From positions 1-41,674 of the forward strand of contig CATMRP010000023.1 in the NCBI GenBank assembly GCA_950073835.1: a stretch of DNA of 41,674 nt, given 5' to 3'. Position 1 is the first letter of the stretch. Every line of letters starts with the position of its first letter. Below are positions 7,863-16,958 of this stretch, one piece after another. This DNA comes from an uncultured Alteromonadaceae bacterium. GTDB taxonomy: Bacteria; Pseudomonadota; Gammaproteobacteria; Enterobacterales; Alteromonadaceae. Below the pieces are notes generated by a model, which was not told where the DNA came from, ran no database searches, and worked only from the letters and a program-made list of their open reading frames with translations. Position numbers and translations under genes: made by a program.

Positions 7863-8941
7863 TATTGTGACTCCTTACGGTCGATTGGCAGGGATAAGAT
7901 AAACTCTGTATGGCCGGGTCGGCTATCAACTTCAATTTTTCCATCATGGTGATTCACCAGTGTTTGGGCTATGGATAAGCCCAGCCCTGAACCAGAGTCT
8001 TTGCTGGTTACCAGGGGATAAAATAACGTGTCCCGAATTTCACTGGGAATACCCGGGCCGTTATCAATGATTTTAATTTGCGCCGCCAGCGGATGGCGGT
8101 GACCGTGAATAGTCAGCTGTCTTTCAATACGGGTAACCAGACGGATTTGTGGGTTTGGCGTTTTTGAATCCCGTAATGCCTGCACCGCGTTGCGCACAAT
8201 ATTAAGTACCGCTTGCTGGAGCATATCCGGGTCGACCCGGACCTCCGGAATACTGGGGTCATAATCCCGGGTAATTGCAATGGCCTGGGTGGTATCTGCT
8301 TTCATTAGGCTACGCACTTTTTCCAGCGGGCGATGCAGGTTACACCATTCAAGACGGGGCAATGAGTTTGGACCAAGTAACCGGTCTACCAGGTTGCGTA
8401 AGCGATCTGACTGTTCAATGATTAATTGTGTAAATTCTTTTTGTTCGGCTGACTCAAGAGCCTTTTCGAGTAATTGAGCGGCGCCGCGGATCCCACCTAA
8501 AGGGTTTTTAATTTCATGGGCCAGTCCGCGGATCAACTCGCGTGCAGCATAGTGCTGTGCGTGTTGCTGATTTTCCCGGGAAATACGCTTTTGCTGATCG
8601 ATTTTTTTCACTTCGAACAGCAGTGTAGGGCCATCTTCAGTACTCAGATTAGTTACCGTTAAGTCGGCAAGCACTACGCGGTTATCGCGAAAATACAATT
8701 TGATTTCATTTTCAGTGAAGTCTTCACCGCGACGAAAAGCGGCCCGTAGCCTGGCTTTGTTAATGGTGTTTGGCACAAAGAAATCAGCCAGTGGCTGACC
8801 GTAGAGTTGCTTGGTGCCCGTGGCAAACAATGCCTGTCCGGCATGATTAGCATAAACAATACGCAGCGAGTTATCGATTACAACCAGCACTGTGTTGAGG
8901 TTTTCGAGCAAGTTATTGGTATCAAACGGCGTGGCGTGCAT
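7862..8941 (-). CDS. glnL: Nitrogen regulation sensor histidine kinase NtrB (NR-II)
   Basis: The 359-residue soluble kinase has an N-terminal PAS domain (about 10-120), a dimerisation/phosphoacceptor helix with LAHEIKNPLGGIRGAAQLL (phosphorylated His142), and a HATPase domain with the N box (NIVRNAVQAL) and G boxes (DNGPGI and GSGLGLSIAQ). No membrane segment is seen, as expected for NtrB, which reads nitrogen status through PII protein. It forms an operon with ntrC and has its own promoter and NtrC operator immediately upstream. Confidence 0.97.
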   Translation of the reverse strand: MHATPFDTNNLLENLNTVLVVIDNSLRIVYANHAGQALFATGTKQLYGQPLADFFVPNTINKARLRAAFRRGEDFTENEIKLYFRDNRVVLADLTVTNLSTEDGPTLLFEVKKIDQQKRISRENQQHAQHYAARELIRGLAHEIKNPLGGIRGAAQLLEKALESAEQKEFTQLIIEQSDRLRNLVDRLLGPNSLPRLEWCNLHRPLEKVRSLMKADTTQAIAITRDYDPSIPEVRVDPDMLQQAVLNIVRNAVQALRDSKTPNPQIRLVTRIERQLTIHGHRHPLAAQIKIIDNGPGIPSEIRDTLFYPLVTSKDSGSGLGLSIAQTLVNHHDGKIEVDSRPGHTEFILSLPIDRKESQ

Positions 8942-8958
8942 GCCGGGCTTTCTCCAGT

Positions 8959-8975
8959 TGCACCAATATGGTGCC
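8959..8975. promoter_or_regulatory. NtrC-binding site in front of ntrB
   Basis: TGCACCAATATGGTGCC matches 13 of the 14 fixed positions of the NtrC dyad TGCACCA-N3-TGGTGCA. It ends 18 bp upstream of the ntrB start codon and overlaps the predicted transcription start of the promoter at 8978-9006. In E. coli an NtrC site at glnLp represses ntrBC transcription; the same autorepression is inferred here. Confidence 0.8.
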
Positions 8976-8977
8976 TT

Positions 8978-9006
8978 ATTATTTCAGGCTGCTATCAGGC
9001 GTGCAA
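8978..9006 (-). promoter_or_regulatory. Sigma-70-like promoter for ntrBC
   Basis: Read on the minus strand, TTGCAC (-35, 9001-9006) is followed after 17 bp by AATAAT (-10, 8978-8983). The predicted start of transcription falls inside the NtrC dyad at 8959-8975, so bound NtrC should block RNA polymerase. Confidence 0.6.
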
Positions 9007-9082
9007 TGACTTTCTGATTAAAAGTCTGATTGACCCCCCATGGTGCGCGGGATCCCTTGCTTGCACTGTTATAACAACTTTA

Positions 9083-9589
9083 CTAATTGTTGATTAAACG
9101 TGATGCCTGATGCAGGTAAAAAGTTTGTGGTGAGGTAGATGCAAGAGTCTTGCCCGTATTGTCTGTGTGGGTAATATAAAATGTGTGGGCACCGCGGTTA
9201 ATTCCCTGTAGCTGAAACACCGCGCTGGATTGTTCCTTTACCAGGGTATCGTTGATGTAGAGCTTGAATTTGCCCTGCTTGTCAGCATTGCTCACATTGG
9301 CGGCGATGGTCATATTGCCGGCGTTATTACGCACTGTAGCCTCGGGCTTAGGCTGAACCACCTCGATAACCGGCTTGGGTTTACTGGCCTTAGTGCTTGT
9401 AGTGGCGGTTTGAACCGGTTGCGGCGCTGGCAAGCTCATACGGTTGTCCGGACCAAGTTCGACCGGTTCAGCGTTGACCACCGGTTTATCGGTATAGGTC
9501 ACCGAGCCGTCCTGATTGACAACTTTGTAGATTTCCTGAGCGTAGCCTGGCGTGACACACAAACTAAGCATTAAAAATAATCTCAGCAT
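9083..9589 (-). CDS. Secreted DUF4124 domain protein
   Basis: The 168-residue protein has a signal peptide (about 1-17, ending near GYAQ) and then the DUF4124 signature EIYKVVNQDGSVTYTDKP. A Pro/Lys/Thr-rich spacer leads to a C-terminal beta-rich part (about 90-160) that looks immunoglobulin-like: a KLYINDTLVKEQ strand followed by GAHTFYITHTD. It is predicted periplasmic. It sits between glnA and ntrB, a position where DUF4124 genes commonly occur in related gammaproteobacteria. Its function is unknown. A terminator separates it from glnA. Confidence 0.82.
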   Translation of the reverse strand: MLRLFLMLSLCVTPGYAQEIYKVVNQDGSVTYTDKPVVNAEPVELGPDNRMSLPAPQPVQTATTSTKASKPKPVIEVVQPKPEATVRNNAGNMTIAANVSNADKQGKFKLYINDTLVKEQSSAVFQLQGINRGAHTFYITHTDNTGKTLASTSPQTFYLHQASRLINN

Positions 9590-9620
9590 GTCTTTGATTG
9601 TAGTGATTTACGGCCAAAAA

Positions 9621-9644
9621 AAAAGCCCGCAGAAGCGGGCTTTT
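9621..9644 (-). terminator. Rho-independent terminator of glnA
   Basis: On the minus strand the glnA stop is followed by a GCCCGC / GCGGGC stem with a 4-nt loop (flanking A/T pairs extend it) and a run of nine T residues. This is a textbook intrinsic terminator. Confidence 0.9.
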
Positions 9645-9667
9645 GGTATATATCTTAATACAACGTT

Positions 9668-11077
9668 TTATACGCTGTAGTACATGTCGAACTCAACCGG
9701 GTGAGTAGTCATGTTAAGTTTAGTCACTTCTTCCATCTTCAGTTCGATGTAAGCGTCGATCATATCGTCAGACATTACGCCGCCAGCAGTTAAGAACTCA
9801 CGGTCGTTATCCAGAGCTTCAAGCGCCATGTCCAGCGAGCTTGCAACAGTTGGGATAGCCAGAGCTTCTTCAGCCGGCAGATCGTATAAGTCTTTATCCG
9901 CTGCATCACCAGGGTGGATCTTGTTCTTGATACCGTCGATACCCGCCATCAGCATGGCAGTGAATGCCAGGTATGGGTTAGCTGTTGGGTCAGGGAAACG
10001 TACTTCGATACGACGCGCTTTATCGCTGGTTACGTAAGGAATACGGATTGAAGCTGAACGGTTACGGGCAGAGTATGCCAGCATTACCGGTGCTTCGAAG
10101 CCTGGTACCAGACGCTTGTATGAGTTAGTAGAAGCGTTAGCAAAAGCGTTGATCGCGCGAGCGTGCTTGATGATACCGCCGATGTAGTAAAGCGCTTCTT
10201 CAGACAGACCTGCGTACTTGTCGCCAGCGAAGATGTTTTTACCATCTTTACCGATAGACTGGTGGCAGTGCATACCAGAACCGTTATCACCAACCAGTGG
10301 CTTAGGCATGAAAGTCGCTGTCTGACCGTAAGCGTGAGCTACGTTGTGAACAACATACTTGTAGATCTGGATTTCGTCAGCTTTAGCAACCATGGTGTTG
10401 AACTGACAAGCAATTTCGTTCTGACCAGCAGTCGCTACTTCGTGGTGGTGGGCTTCAACAACCAGACCCATTTCTTCCATTACCAGACACATTGCAGCAC
10501 GCAGATCGTGCGCAGAGTCTACAGGTGGAACCGGGAAGTAACCGCCTTTAACGCCAGGACGGTGACCCATGTTACCGTCAGCGAATTCTGAACCTGAGTT
10601 CCAGGCTGCTTCAGAAGAGTCGATTTTGTACATAGAGCCTGACATGTCTGTGTGGAACTTGATGTCGTCAAACAGGAAGAATTCTGGCTCAGGGCCGAAT
10701 AATACGGTGTCACCGATACCAGTAGACTTCAGGAACTCTTCAGCACGACGTGCGATAGAGCGTGGGTCACGGTCGTAACCTTCCATAGTTGAAGGTTCGA
10801 CGATGTCACAGCGAATATTAACCTGAGTTTCTTCAGCAAACGGGTCAACAACAGCAGTTGCTGCGTCAGGCATTAGGATCATGTCTGATTCGTTGATTCC
10901 TTTCCAACCAGCGATTGAAGAACCATCGAACATCTTACCTTCTTCGAAGAAATCGTCATCTACGCATGATACAGGGATAGAGACGTGTTGCTCTTTACCT
11001 TTAGTGTCGGTAAAGCGAAGGTCAACAAACTTGGCTTCGCTTGATTTAATTAATTCTAATGCCTTCTCAATTGACAT
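9668..11077 (-). CDS. glnA: Glutamine synthetase type I
   Basis: The 469-residue protein spans the full type I length. It has the beta-grasp N-terminus ([24 protein letters not shown]), the catalytic domain with [10 protein letters not shown], the [10 protein letters not shown] ammonium/glutamate site and the [10 protein letters not shown] loop. The adenylylation site DKDLYDLP carries Tyr398 counting Met1, which equals Tyr397 in the mature E. coli enzyme. It condenses glutamate and ammonia using ATP as the main ammonia-assimilation step. The start codon is preceded by GGAGG. Expression is expected to be nitrogen-controlled through the sigma-54 promoter and NtrC sites upstream, and activity through adenylylation of the tyrosine. 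Confidence 0.98.
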   Translation of the reverse strand: MSIEKALELIKSSEAKFVDLRFTDTKGKEQHVSIPVSCVDDDFFEEGKMFDGSSIAGWKGINESDMILMPDAATAVVDPFAEETQVNIRCDIVEPSTMEGYDRDPRSIARRAEEFLKSTGIGDTVLFGPEPEFFLFDDIKFHTDMSGSMYKIDSSEAAWNSGSEFADGNMGHRPGVKGGYFPVPPVDSAHDLRAAMCLVMEEMGLVVEAHHHEVATAGQNEIACQFNTMVAKADEIQIYKYVVHNVAHAYGQTATFMPKPLVGDNGSGMHCHQSIGKDGKNIFAGDKYAGLSEEALYYIGGIIKHARAINAFANASTNSYKRLVPGFEAPVMLAYSARNRSASIRIPYVTSDKARRIEVRFPDPTANPYLAFTAMLMAGIDGIKNKIHPGDAADKDLYDLPAEEALAIPTVASSLDMALEALDNDREFLTAGGVMSDDMIDAYIELKMEEVTKLNMTTHPVEFDMYYSV

Positions 11078-11143
11078 CGTGTCCTCCAGGTTGTTTCGTA
11101 AATTTGATGTTCGGGGAGCCGAATCATCAGGTGGAAAAATCGT

Positions 11144-11160
11144 AAGCGATATTCATGCCA
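11144..11160 (-). promoter_or_regulatory. Sigma-54 promoter of glnA
   Basis: On the minus strand the sequence TGGCATGAATATCGCTT carries the -24 GG and -12 GC pairs exactly 10 bp apart, with TGGCA and a TCGCTT block like that of E. coli glnAp2. It lies about 70 bp upstream of the glnA start codon. Initiation is predicted near 11134. Confidence 0.85.
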
Positions 11161-11224
11161 GCTACTTGTAAAGGCTGAACAACGCAATATTCCGGGCTGT
11201 TGTCAATTTGCATAACCTTTATTA

Positions 11225-11241
11225 TGCACCATTATGGTGAT
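11225..11241. promoter_or_regulatory. NtrC-binding site 1 upstream of glnA
   Basis: TGCACCATTATGGTGAT matches the NtrC dyad TGCACCA-N3-TGGTGCA at 12 of 14 fixed positions. Its centre is about 100 bp upstream of the predicted sigma-54 start, a normal enhancer distance. Confidence 0.8.
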
Positions 11242-11245
11242 TTTG

Positions 11246-11262
11246 TGTTTTGTTTTGGTGCA
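11246..11262. promoter_or_regulatory. NtrC-binding site 2 upstream of glnA
   Basis: TGTTTTGTTTTGGTGCA has one perfect half-site (TGGTGCA) and a weak partner half. Its centre is 21 bp (two helical turns) from site 1, so two NtrC dimers would lie on the same face of the DNA and could bind cooperatively. Confidence 0.65.
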
Positions 11263-11383
11263 TAAGGAAGTGCCAGCAGCGCTTTATTTCCTTTTAGCAT
11301 TCTTTCACTGCCCGCAGCCTTAATCAACAGATTAATTTTTCTTTAAACCTAAAAAAACATGCGCAAAGCAGCGAGAATTTCTG

Positions 11384-11389
11384 TACAAT
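11384..11389 (+). promoter_or_regulatory. Possible -10 element for typA
   Basis: TACAAT lies about 100 bp upstream of the typA start in the 410-bp glnA-typA intergenic region. No convincing -35 box is seen at 16-18 bp spacing. The rest of this region holds the glnA control sites and an A/T-rich stretch near 11330-11360. Confidence 0.3.
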
Positions 11390-11487
11390 CCGCGCTCATT
11401 TCCTTTTATCTGTACGAGAAAATTGCAAAATCACTTTGTTGCATCGCTAATGATGTAGGCGGGAGTATTTTTGCGGGTTGAAATTCA

Positions 11488-13317
11488 ATGAATGTAACTG
11501 ACATCAATAAGCTAAGAAATATCGCGATCATCGCGCACGTTGACCATGGTAAAACTACCCTGGTAGATAAACTGCTGCAGCAGTCTGGTACTTTAGAAAC
11601 CAGAGGTGAGGCACAGGAACGTGTGATGGATTCTAACGATATTGAAAAAGAACGTGGTATTACCATCCTGGCGAAAAATACCGCCATCAACTGGAACGAT
11701 TACCGCATCAATATCGTAGACACTCCCGGACACGCCGATTTCGGTGGTGAGGTTGAGCGTGTAATGTCAATGGCGGACTCGGTACTGCTGCTTGTTGATG
11801 CGCAGGAAGGTCCAATGCCGCAAACGCGTTTCGTAACGCAAAAAGCATTTGCTCAGGGCTTAAAGCCGATTGTGGTAATCAACAAAATCGACAAGCCTGG
11901 CGCGCGTCCTGACTGGGTAATGGATCAGGTTTTCGATCTGTTTGATAACCTGGGTGCCAGCGACGACCAACTGGATTTCCAGGTAGTTTATGCCTCAGCA
12001 CTGAATGGCTGGGCGTCACTGGACGCTGATGAGCCAGCAGAAGATATGACGGCATTGTTCCAGACTATCGTTGATCAGGTGTCACCACCGGATGCCGATA
12101 TCGACGGCGCGCTGCAGATGCAGATTTCGCAACTTGATTACAACTCTTACGTAGGTGTAATCGGTGTTGGCCGTATCAAGCGTGGTAGCGTTAAAATTAA
12201 CCAGCAAGTCACTATTGTTGGTGCAGATGGCAAGAAGCGTAATGGTAAAGTTGGCCTGGTATATGGCTATCTGGGTCTGCAACGCCACGAAGTAGAATAT
12301 GCAACCGCCGGCGACATCATTGCTATTAGTGGTCTGGGTGAGCTGAAAATTTCGGACACCATCTGTGATATCAATACGGTTGAAGCATTACCGGCGTTAA
12401 CTGTTGATGAACCAACGGTAACCATGACCTTCCAGGTCAACACGTCGCCGTTTGCTGGAAAAGAAGGTAAATACGTTACTTCACGTAATATCCTTGAGCG
12501 TCTGCAGGACGAACTGGTACATAACGTAGCACTGCGCGTTGAAGAAACCAGCGACCCGGATAAATTTCGCGTATCAGGCCGTGGTGAACTGCACTTAGGT
12601 ATCCTGATCGAAAACATGCGTCGTGAAGGTTACGAGCTGGCGGTATCACGCCCGGAAGTAATCATCAAAGAAGAAGACGGCCAGTTGATGGAGCCGTTTG
12701 AAACGCTGACCATCGACTGTGAAGAGCAGCACCAGGGCTCTATCATGGAGCAATTAGGTCTGCGTAAGGCAGAAATGACCGACATGTCACCGGATGGTAA
12801 AGGTCGTGTACGTATCGACTTTATGATCCCCAGCCGTGGCTTAATTGGTTTCCAGACTGACTTTATGACGCTGACCTCGGGTTCAGGCTTACTGTACCAT
12901 TCATTCGACCACTACGGCCCGCACAAAGGCGGCGTAATTGGTAAGCGTAAGAATGGTGTACTGATTGCTAACGCTAACGGTAAAGCGCTGACTAACGCCC
13001 TGTTTAACCTGCAGGAACGTGGTCGTTTATTTATCGGACACGGTGTTGAAGTATACGAAGGGATGGTAATCGGTATTCACAGCCGTGACAACGACCTGAC
13101 CGTAAACGCGTTAAAAGGCAAGCAACTGACTAACGTTCGTGCATCAGGAACTGATGAAGCACAAACCCTGGTGCCGCCGGTGAAGATGTCACTGGAACAG
13201 GCACTTGAGTTTATCGACGATGACGAACTGGTAGAAGTCACGCCCGAAAGCATTCGTATTCGTAAGAAGCTGTTGACTGAAAACGATCGCAAGCGGGCAT
13301 CACGCGCGCCGAAGTAA
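11488..13317 (+). CDS. typA: Ribosome-associated translational GTPase TypA/BipA
   Basis: The 609-residue GTPase has the G1 loop HVDHGKTT, switch [14 protein letters not shown] and G4 [10 protein letters not shown], followed by beta-barrel and EF-G-like domains and the BipA-specific C-terminal domain ([17 protein letters not shown] and [19 protein letters not shown]). BipA binds the 70S ribosome and assists ribosome assembly and stress-condition growth. Its divergent pairing with glnA-ntrBC is the arrangement seen in E. coli. It is full length and followed by a strong terminator. Confidence 0.97.
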   Translation: MNVTDINKLRNIAIIAHVDHGKTTLVDKLLQQSGTLETRGEAQERVMDSNDIEKERGITILAKNTAINWNDYRINIVDTPGHADFGGEVERVMSMADSVLLLVDAQEGPMPQTRFVTQKAFAQGLKPIVVINKIDKPGARPDWVMDQVFDLFDNLGASDDQLDFQVVYASALNGWASLDADEPAEDMTALFQTIVDQVSPPDADIDGALQMQISQLDYNSYVGVIGVGRIKRGSVKINQQVTIVGADGKKRNGKVGLVYGYLGLQRHEVEYATAGDIIAISGLGELKISDTICDINTVEALPALTVDEPTVTMTFQVNTSPFAGKEGKYVTSRNILERLQDELVHNVALRVEETSDPDKFRVSGRGELHLGILIENMRREGYELAVSRPEVIIKEEDGQLMEPFETLTIDCEEQHQGSIMEQLGLRKAEMTDMSPDGKGRVRIDFMIPSRGLIGFQTDFMTLTSGSGLLYHSFDHYGPHKGGVIGKRKNGVLIANANGKALTNALFNLQERGRLFIGHGVEVYEGMVIGIHSRDNDLTVNALKGKQLTNVRASGTDEAQTLVPPVKMSLEQALEFIDDDELVEVTPESIRIRKKLLTENDRKRASRAPK

Positions 13318-13353
13318 TTCACGGTTGTCTGTGAATCGTTGAATGGTTCAAGT

Positions 13354-13387
13354 AAAAAGGCCGGTTGTTAACACAGCCGGCCTTTTT
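13354..13387 (+). terminator. Rho-independent terminator of typA
   Basis: An 11-bp stem AAAAAGGCCGG / CCGGCCTTTTT with an internal TGTTAACA palindrome lies 37 bp after the typA stop and ends in five T residues. Confidence 0.88.
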
Positions 13388-13428
13388 CTATTAGAATTAT
13401 AGTCTGGTTATTTTTTCACAGATGGATC

Positions 13429-13815
13429 ATGCAACCACTCAATATTGCTGTAATTGACGACGACGAAATCACACTCGAACTCATAGTGGATGCAGTAGCG
13501 TCTGAATTGCCGGTAAATGTTGTTAGTTTTTCCAACAGTGCATTGGCGCGTGAATTCCTGCTTAAACAAACATCCGATTCACTCGACATGGTAATTAGTG
13601 ATATGGTGATGCCAGGATTTGATGGGCTGGCCTTACTGCGGGACGTTCGATCAGCAGATTTAATGTTTCCCTTCATCTTTATGACCGCCTACGAATCCAG
13701 ACAAACCAAATTACTTGCCCGCCAACTAGGTGCGGTTGCCTATCTGGTAAAGCCTATTGTACGCAAAAAGCTGGTGAGTCTGATCAAGCAAACTATATCG
13801 TCATATGCAAAATAG
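13429..13815 (+). CDS. Single-domain (CheY-like) response regulator
   Basis: The 128-residue protein consists of a receiver domain only. The acidic pocket is DDD (10-12), the phosphoacceptor is Asp58 in ISDMVMPGFDG, the switch threonine is in FMTAY and the conserved lysine in LVKPI. There is no output domain, so it must act by protein contact or as a phosphorelay intermediate. No kinase gene is adjacent. The Hpt-containing protein at 5241-6395 is a conceivable partner, but nothing in the sequence ties them. It lies 39 bp upstream of the lyase gene and may be co-transcribed with it. Confidence 0.93.
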   Translation: MQPLNIAVIDDDEITLELIVDAVASELPVNVVSFSNSALAREFLLKQTSDSLDMVISDMVMPGFDGLALLRDVRSADLMFPFIFMTAYESRQTKLLARQLGAVAYLVKPIVRKKLVSLIKQTISSYAK

Positions 13816-13854
13816 TGGTGTATGCCGCTTACTCCGAATTAAAAGGTAGCAACA

Positions 13855-14985
13855 TTGAGTCAATTTGATAATACCCCCGATCGTCGCGACTTCTGGTCTT
13901 TCAAATGGCAAAAATACGCAGGGCAGGACGTGATCCCCTGTTGGGTAGCCGATACCGAATTTCGCTGTGCCCAGCCCATTCTTGAGGCGATTCAGAAACA
14001 AGCCGAGTACGGCAATCTGGGCTACTCGCTGCCGGCTCAGCATCAGCCGGCTAATCAGGCTGTTGTGCGCTGGTTAAAAGATAAGCATGACTGGGCCATC
14101 GAAGCCGACTGGATAGTCTGGACGCCCGGCGTAGTACCGGCCTTTAATGTGGCCATTAAAGCCTATTGCGAGCCAGGTGATAAGGTGCTTATTCAAACGC
14201 CTAATTACCCGCCGTTGCTGGCAGCGCCAGGCTTAAATAACACCCAGCGCATAGATATTCCCACCAAACTGGAAGCCGGACGCTGGACCATCGACCTGGC
14301 TGCGCTGGAAGAACAAGCCGCCGATCCGCTGTGTAAGCTGATGATTCTGTGTAACCCGATGAATCCGGTGGGCTCAGTAATGACTGAAGCCGAGATAGAT
14401 GCCATTGCGGAAATTTGTGCCCGCCATAACGTGGCATTGTGTTCTGATGAGATCCACTGCGATCTGATTCTGGAGGAGGGCGTGCGTCATATTCCGGCTG
14501 GCCGTGTTGACCAATTGACTCACCGCAGTGTCACCCTGATGGCGGCCAGTAAAACCTTTAATGTGGCTGGCCTGGGTACCTCTTTTGCGATTATTCCGGA
14601 TGCTTCTTTGCGGCGTAAGTTTACGCAGGGAGCAGCGGGTATTGTGCCGTGGGCAAATGTGATGGGGCTGGTAGCTACCGAGGCCGCCTTTACCCGGTGT
14701 GACGACTGGCTGGCAGAGCAGATTACTTATTTGCGTGGTAACCGGGATTACCTGGTTGAGCGTATCAACGCCATTGACGGACTGGAAGTGGTATCATCAG
14801 AGGCGACCTTCCTGGCCTGGATTGATGCAACTGGCCTGGGTGTTGAAGACGTGCTGAAATGGTGTGAAAGCAAAGGCGTGGGGCCATCTCCGGGCCGCGA
14901 CTTTGGTGAGCCGGGGTTTTTCCGGATCAACTTTGGCTGCAGCCGCGCCATGCTTAAAGATATTCTCGACCGACTGAGCAGCTAA
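13855..14985 (+). CDS. PatB/MalY-type PLP-dependent cystathionine beta-lyase (aminotransferase fold I)
   Basis: The 376-residue fold-type I PLP enzyme carries DFWSFKWQKYAGQDVIPCWVAD at the start, which is typical of the MalY/PatB group, CNPMNPVG, the SDEIHCDL cofactor-Asp block, and the Schiff-base lysine Lys233 in MAASKTFNVAGLG. A C-terminal FRINFGCSR binds the carboxylate. PatB/MalY enzymes cleave cystathionine or cysteine C-S bonds. The start is TTG at 13855, with AAAGGT upstream, because no in-frame ATG precedes the conserved residues. Confidence 0.9.
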   Translation: MSQFDNTPDRRDFWSFKWQKYAGQDVIPCWVADTEFRCAQPILEAIQKQAEYGNLGYSLPAQHQPANQAVVRWLKDKHDWAIEADWIVWTPGVVPAFNVAIKAYCEPGDKVLIQTPNYPPLLAAPGLNNTQRIDIPTKLEAGRWTIDLAALEEQAADPLCKLMILCNPMNPVGSVMTEAEIDAIAEICARHNVALCSDEIHCDLILEEGVRHIPAGRVDQLTHRSVTLMAASKTFNVAGLGTSFAIIPDASLRRKFTQGAAGIVPWANVMGLVATEAAFTRCDDWLAEQITYLRGNRDYLVERINAIDGLEVVSSEATFLAWIDATGLGVEDVLKWCESKGVGPSPGRDFGEPGFFRINFGCSRAMLKDILDRLSS

Positions 14986-15012
14986 TTTAGCTTAACCGGA
15001 ATATTTCAACGG

Positions 15013-15030
15013 CCCCGATAGCTATCGGGG
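15013..15030. terminator. Perfect palindrome between convergent genes
   Basis: CCCCGATAGCTATCGGGG is a perfect 18-bp palindrome in the 54-bp gap between the convergent lyase and Nramp stop codons. It is a plausible bidirectional terminator, without a clear T-tract. Confidence 0.45.
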
Positions 15031-15039
15031 CACCATTGT

Positions 15040-16224
15040 TTACATAAATTTCTGCCAACTAAGCCAGCCAATTAAACCCACTACGGCCAGCCCGGCCACA
15101 TTGGCACTCCAGTGATTTTTTAACAACCCTAATTGCGAGTGGCGATTCATCATAAATAATAACAGCAGTGCAATAACCGGTAACAACAAGCCATTCGCCG
15201 CCTGGGCAAACATTATTGCCATTAAAGGCTTAGTGCCGCTTAAAGTAAACCCGACGCCGATAAGAATAATGCTTATCCAGACCGCCCGGAACCAGCTACC
15301 ACGCATGTCTGATGGCTTATTTAATGCTCCGGTCACGGCATACGCCGCCGCAAGGGGCGCCGTAATTGCACTAGTCAGGCCAGCGGCAAACATGCCCAGC
15401 GCAAAAAACAGTTCGGCGAAGTCACCTAACAGCGGCGCCAGTTGTTTGGCCAGATTACCGGCATGCAGTGCCTCGGCTTGTCCGTAAAATGCCTGCATGG
15501 CAGTCGCCATAATAAACAGCGTTATCAGCCCACCAACGCCAATGGCCAGCGCCGATTGGCGACGATAGTAGCTCGCTGGCTGGGAGCCATCCTGCTCATT
15601 TTGTGCAACCAGGCTGGCGTGTAGAAACAGGTTATAGGGCACAATGGTAGTGCCTATCAGGGCCAGAATGGTGGTAACGCTGTCCATGGAGGCTACCGGC
15701 TCGAACAACTGGCCCGCCATGGCTCCCCAGTCTGGTTTACTCACGGCAAAAGTGACGACAAATACCATGGCCATAATGGCAACCAGCATCACCAGTACGG
15801 TTTCGATTACCTTATAGTGGCCGCTCCAAAGCAGCATGATGGCTAAACCGCCGAGCACACAGCTCCAGGCCGGGATACCAATGCCGGCGATACTATTCAG
15901 GCCGATAGCGGCTCCGGTCAGGTTACCTGATTCATAGGCCGCATTGCCAATACCAATGGCGCCGACTACCAGTAACGACAACAGCGCACGAATAATTGGG
16001 TTAGCCATCTGGGTTCTTAACGCTTCACTCATACCGGAGCCTGTAGCATAGCCAAGCCTTACCGCCATGTCCTGCAGAATAATCGTGGCCAGCACCGAAA
16101 ATATTAAGGCCCAAACCAGGTGAAAGCCAAAGTTAGCACCAGCCAGACTGGCTGTGGATACCGTACCGGGGCCGATAAAGGCGGCGGCAATAATAAACCC
16201 TGACTTGGTTCGACGTTGCGACAT
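15040..16224 (-). CDS. Nramp/SLC11-family transporter lacking the DPGN and MPH metal-binding motifs
   Basis: The 394-residue inner-membrane protein has about 11 hydrophobic segments and overall Nramp similarity (GANFGFHLVW after TM1, LFLHASLVAQ after TM6). In canonical Mn/Fe transporters TM1 carries DPGN and TM6 carries MPH. Here the aligned positions read GPGT (residues 18-21) and VPY (195-197), so the aspartate, asparagine, methionine and histidine ligands are missing. It belongs to a divergent branch; Nramp-related magnesium transporters are one known group that departs from these motifs. The substrate cannot be assigned. Confidence 0.85.
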   Translation of the reverse strand: MSQRRTKSGFIIAAAFIGPGTVSTASLAGANFGFHLVWALIFSVLATIILQDMAVRLGYATGSGMSEALRTQMANPIIRALLSLLVVGAIGIGNAAYESGNLTGAAIGLNSIAGIGIPAWSCVLGGLAIMLLWSGHYKVIETVLVMLVAIMAMVFVVTFAVSKPDWGAMAGQLFEPVASMDSVTTILALIGTTIVPYNLFLHASLVAQNEQDGSQPASYYRRQSALAIGVGGLITLFIMATAMQAFYGQAEALHAGNLAKQLAPLLGDFAELFFALGMFAAGLTSAITAPLAAAYAVTGALNKPSDMRGSWFRAVWISIILIGVGFTLSGTKPLMAIMFAQAANGLLLPVIALLLLFMMNRHSQLGLLKNHWSANVAGLAVVGLIGWLSWQKFM

Positions 16225-16325
16225 GTTACACTCTTCTTATTATTGGATGTACGGGCTTAACTGCTGTGAGCTGTTACGCTGGGTATAAAGTACATTAACA
16301 CCATTTAGTATCTCAGGGGAATGGC

Positions 16326-16955
16326 ATGGTTAGCAGCAGGACTGACTATGAAACACTGGCAATGGTTGCCGTATTACCGGAGCAGGCGTATCTGGAAGGG
16401 CTTATTTTTGGCGTTGCCGCCTGCCCGGAAATTCCCATGCCGGAGCAATGGATGCCCTGGGTGATCCGGACCGATGCGAATACTGCGGTCAGCAAGCAAC
16501 AGGCTGATGAGCTGGCCGATTACCTGATGAATCGGTTACGGGATATTCTGGATAATATGCGTAAGGATGAGCGTTTACTTCCTGAAGCCTGTCAGTGGCG
16601 AGGCGATGGGTTGCAACATGACGCGCTCCAACAGTGGCTAAAAGGCCTGTTAACGGCGCATCAACAACTGGAAAAGCAATGGCAACAAGCCTGGCAAATG
16701 GGGGAGCAAACTTTGGATTTACCCGCGCTGTCCGGCCGCCTCAACCGCTGCTTAAAGTTATTCACAACGCTGGCCGATCCGCAATCGAGGTTGCAACAAA
16801 CGCCGCCTGAAAAACGCCAGCAACTGACGGCTGGTTTGCCCCGCCTGGCTGAGAGTTTGCCATCGATGTTAAAAGAGTATGTTGCGATCAGCGGCGAGTT
16901 AGTGCAGGTGCTGCCTAATCAGTTTGAGGTGATCCCAAAGACAAGCGGAGAATAA
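16326..16955 (+). CDS. UPF0149 (YgfB/YecA) family protein
   Basis: The 209-residue cytosolic, mostly helical protein has the UPF0149 features EQAYLEGLIFGVAACPEIPMPEQWMPWV at the N-terminus, a central Gln-rich helical part and a C-terminal LPSMLKEYV helix. It lacks the C-terminal SEC-C zinc motif of some YecA proteins. The ATG at 16326 is preceded by AGGGGA. Function is poorly known; the family is widespread in gammaproteobacteria. Confidence 0.75.
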   Translation: MVSSRTDYETLAMVAVLPEQAYLEGLIFGVAACPEIPMPEQWMPWVIRTDANTAVSKQQADELADYLMNRLRDILDNMRKDERLLPEACQWRGDGLQHDALQQWLKGLLTAHQQLEKQWQQAWQMGEQTLDLPALSGRLNRCLKLFTTLADPQSRLQQTPPEKRQQLTAGLPRLAESLPSMLKEYVAISGELVQVLPNQFEVIPKTSGE

Positions 16956-16958
16956 CGC

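Noticed and set aside
10163..10591. 142-codon open frame antisense to glnA
   Set aside because: It lies wholly inside the strongly conserved glnA coding sequence and shows no protein motif; it is a by-product of glnA codon usage.
15013..15030. Perfect palindrome considered as an attachment site or recombinase target
   Set aside because: It is at a convergent gene junction with no integrase or second copy in the window, so terminator function is simpler.
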